Of a stretch of 64,000 nt of DNA, positions 62,760 to 64,000 are shown piece by piece. The translations under genes and the position numbers were made by a program. The stretch comes from Subdoligranulum variabile (GTDB lineage: Bacteria; Bacillota; Clostridia; Oscillospirales; Ruminococcaceae): contig NZ_CP102293.1 of the NCBI RefSeq assembly GCF_025152575.1, forward strand, positions 682,001 through 746,000, in the 5' to 3' direction. Position 1 is the stretch's first letter. Each line of letters starts with the position of its first letter. Under the pieces are notes generated by a model. It made no database searches and was not told the origin of the DNA. It saw nothing but the letters and a program-made list of their open reading frames with translations.

Positions 62760-63479
62760 ATGTCGAAATTGCTCATCGTGATCCCCGCTCACAACGAGGA
62801 GGACAACATCGTACAGGTGGTGGAAAACCTGACGAGCCGGTACCCCGAATACGATTACGTGGTGGTCAACGACGGCAGCCGGGACAAAACGGCTGCCATC
62901 TGCCGGGCCCACGGCTACCGGCTGATCGACCTGCCCATCAATCTGGGTCTGGCAGGCGCCTTCCAGACCGGGCTGCGCTATGCGGCGGACAACGGCTACG
63001 ACTGCGCCATGCAGATGGACGCCGACGGCCAGCACAAACCGGAATACATCGGTCCCATGCTGGAAGCACTGGAGGAAGGCAACGACATCGTCATCGGCAG
63101 CCGGTTCCTGACCGTGAAAAAGCCCAAGACGCTGCGGATGCTGGGCAGCTACATCATCAGCTGGTCCATCCGGCTCACCACCGGCCGGGCCATCTGCGAC
63201 CCCACCAGCGGCATGCGAATGTTCAACCGCGCCATGGTGGAGGAATTTGCCCAGAATCTCAACTACGGACCGGAGCCTGATACCATCAGCTACCTGATCA
63301 AGAACGGTGCCACCGTCAAGGAGGTCCAGGTGGAGATGGGCGAACGCACCGCCGGGCAAAGCTACCTGAATCTCTGGAACAGCATCCAGTATATGGTCAA
63401 GATGTCCATTTCCATTTTGCTGATCCAGTGGTTCCGCAAGCGCGACACTGAGACCCCCTACCCCGAAAGGAGCCTGTGA
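62760..63479 (+). CDS. Glycosyltransferase family 2, dolichol-phosphate mannosyltransferase-like
   Basis: 239 residues. The GT-A core has LLIVIPAHNEEDNI, YVVVNDGSRDKT, NLGLAGAFQTGLRYA, MQMDADGQHKPEYI (DxD-type) and GSRFLTVKKPK. C-terminal helices could touch the membrane (MVKMSISILLIQWF). Such DPM1-like enzymes load a sugar onto polyprenyl phosphate. The next gene encodes a small DUF2304 membrane protein, a frequent partner. It would feed the GT-C-like DUF2142 protein with lipid-linked sugar. Confidence 0.93.
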   Translation: MSKLLIVIPAHNEEDNIVQVVENLTSRYPEYDYVVVNDGSRDKTAAICRAHGYRLIDLPINLGLAGAFQTGLRYAADNGYDCAMQMDADGQHKPEYIGPMLEALEEGNDIVIGSRFLTVKKPKTLRMLGSYIISWSIRLTTGRAICDPTSGMRMFNRAMVEEFAQNLNYGPEPDTISYLIKNGATVKEVQVEMGERTAGQSYLNLWNSIQYMVKMSISILLIQWFRKRDTETPYPERSL

Positions 63480-63480
63480 T

Positions 63481-63840
63481 ATGTTCGATCAAACGATCAT
63501 CCGCATCTGCCTGATCGTGGGCAGCCTCTTTACGGCAGGCTTCATCCTGCGCCGGGTGCGGCTGGCCAAGGTCCAGATCGAGGACACCATCTTCTGGCTG
63601 GTGTTCAGCGCGGCGCTGCTGATTCTGGCCATCTTCCCCGGTATCGCCTACTGGGCGGCCGATCTGCTGGGCTTCATGAGTCCCATCAACTTCGTCTATG
63701 TGGTCATCATCTTTTTGCTGCTGGCCAAGCAGTTCTTCATGTCCATCCGTCTCAGCCAGCTGGACAGCAAGGTCCGGATGCTCACCGAACAGGTCGCCCT
63801 GAACCAGGAAAAAGTGGAGCGCGACAAATTAGATTTGTAA
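63481..63840 (+). CDS. DUF2304 small membrane protein
   Basis: 119 residues with three hydrophobic segments (about 7-24, 36-58, 67-88) and a helical charged tail (LSQLDSKVRMLTEQVALNQEKVERDK) likely to form a coiled coil. DUF2304 proteins usually follow a DPM1-like GT2 gene, as here one base apart, and are thought to anchor it or help in lipid-linked sugar transfer. AAAGGAG precedes the ATG. It is the last gene of the glycan operon seen. Confidence 0.88.
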   Translation: MFDQTIIRICLIVGSLFTAGFILRRVRLAKVQIEDTIFWLVFSAALLILAIFPGIAYWAADLLGFMSPINFVYVVIIFLLLAKQFFMSIRLSQLDSKVRMLTEQVALNQEKVERDKLDL

Positions 63841-63863
63841 TATATGCCTAACTGTGGTATAAT
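63835..63863 (+). promoter_or_regulatory. Promoter before the right-edge gene
   Basis: TTGTAA, 17 bases, TATAAT; a second TATAAT follows at 63866-63871 (GGTATAATGGTATAAT). The -35 overlaps the DUF2304 stop codon. Confidence 0.75.
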
Positions 63864-63900
63864 GGTATAATAGTAATATGAGCGAAAGAAGGTTTCCGCT

Positions 63901-64000
63901 ATGGCATTCACGCCCAAACTGACCTATAAAGGCCGTCCGCTGGTGCGCTGCGGCAATGACATCTATTATGGTTCCATGACCGATCCCTACATCGTCTACC
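63901..64000 (+). CDS. Right-edge gene, N-terminal part only
   Basis: The first 33 codons are present: MAFTPKLTYKGRPLVRCGN and on to DPYIVY, then the window ends. GAAGG lies upstream of the ATG and a strong promoter precedes it. The stretch LTYKGRPLVRCGNDIYYG resembles small conserved clostridial proteins of unknown function. It is a new transcription unit after the glycan operon. Confidence 0.7.
   Translation, partial: MAFTPKLTYKGRPLVRCGNDIYYGSMTDPYIVY

Overview
The window is a gene-dense stretch of a high-GC Gram-positive chromosome. The gene content suggests an anaerobic gut Firmicute of the Oscillospiraceae type (Faecalibacterium/Gemmiger/Subdoligranulum-like). Supporting signs are an archaeal-type ProS, T-box control of thrS, LicT/RAT control of a beta-glucoside PTS, a SpoIIQ-like M23 protein, a YtrA-type GntR operon, GGAGG ribosome sites and sigma-A-like promoters that almost all have a 17-base spacer. 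The genus is an inference. I saw no rRNA, tRNA, CRISPR array, IS element or prophage.

Layout. 1-6.6 kb: a membrane protein cut by the left edge, dapF, acpP, proS, a degenerate CaCA-type exchanger homologue and a large PTPS-related/YfhO-like membrane protein. 6.6-10.4 kb: glycolytic genes pgk, tpiA and gpmI on the minus strand. 10.6-15.8 kb: YihY protein, acyltransferase 3, an AlkZ-like winged-helix protein and a type I pullulanase. 15.8-18.5 kb: GntR regulator plus ABC exporter. 18.6-24 kb: YggS, a TIGR01440 protein, a GH28 enzyme, Tag, a nucleoid-associated protein, a small unknown protein and a thioesterase. 24-28.4 kb: uraA, an unknown gene, and a zinc-type ArsR / separate HMA protein / P-type ATPase operon. 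28.4-33 kb: SpoIIQ-like protein, Gfo/Idh/MocA oxidoreductase, prfC and a YitT protein. 33-37.7 kb: an operon of a radical SAM enzyme, a single-pass membrane protein with a CxCxC tail, and a tandem AAA+ ATPase. 37.8-45.4 kb: PTS general proteins (ptsH, ptsI), HAD phosphatases and a bglGFB-like operon (RAT1, broken licT, RAT2, EIIB'-EIIB-EIIC, bglA). 45.4-49.4 kb: HAD phosphatase, gamma-carbonic anhydrase family protein and a polar amino-acid ABC importer. 49.5-52.9 kb: T-box thrS, attenuated pnuC and a small membrane protein. 53-64 kb: a surface-glycan operon.

Two regions stand out. The first is the radical SAM / Cys-tail / AAA operon (33.1-37.7 kb). Its gene overlaps and predicted topology suggest that a cytosolic Cys-rich tail on a membrane protein is modified in place and then handled by an AAA+ machine. 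The second is the surface-glycan operon (53.0-63.8 kb), which carries a CMP-Kdo-synthetase-like enzyme, a KdsC-like phosphatase and a DRE-TIM aldolase fusion but no KdsA. This suggests a different route to a CMP-activated ulosonic acid, which the neighbouring GT52-like transferase could use and the Wzm/Wzt exporter could move out.

Regulation is visible in many places: a T-box, two RAT antiterminators, leader terminators ahead of uraA and pnuC, ArsR and GntR operators, and two divergent promoter pairs that share one self-complementary -35 hexamer (TTGCAA).
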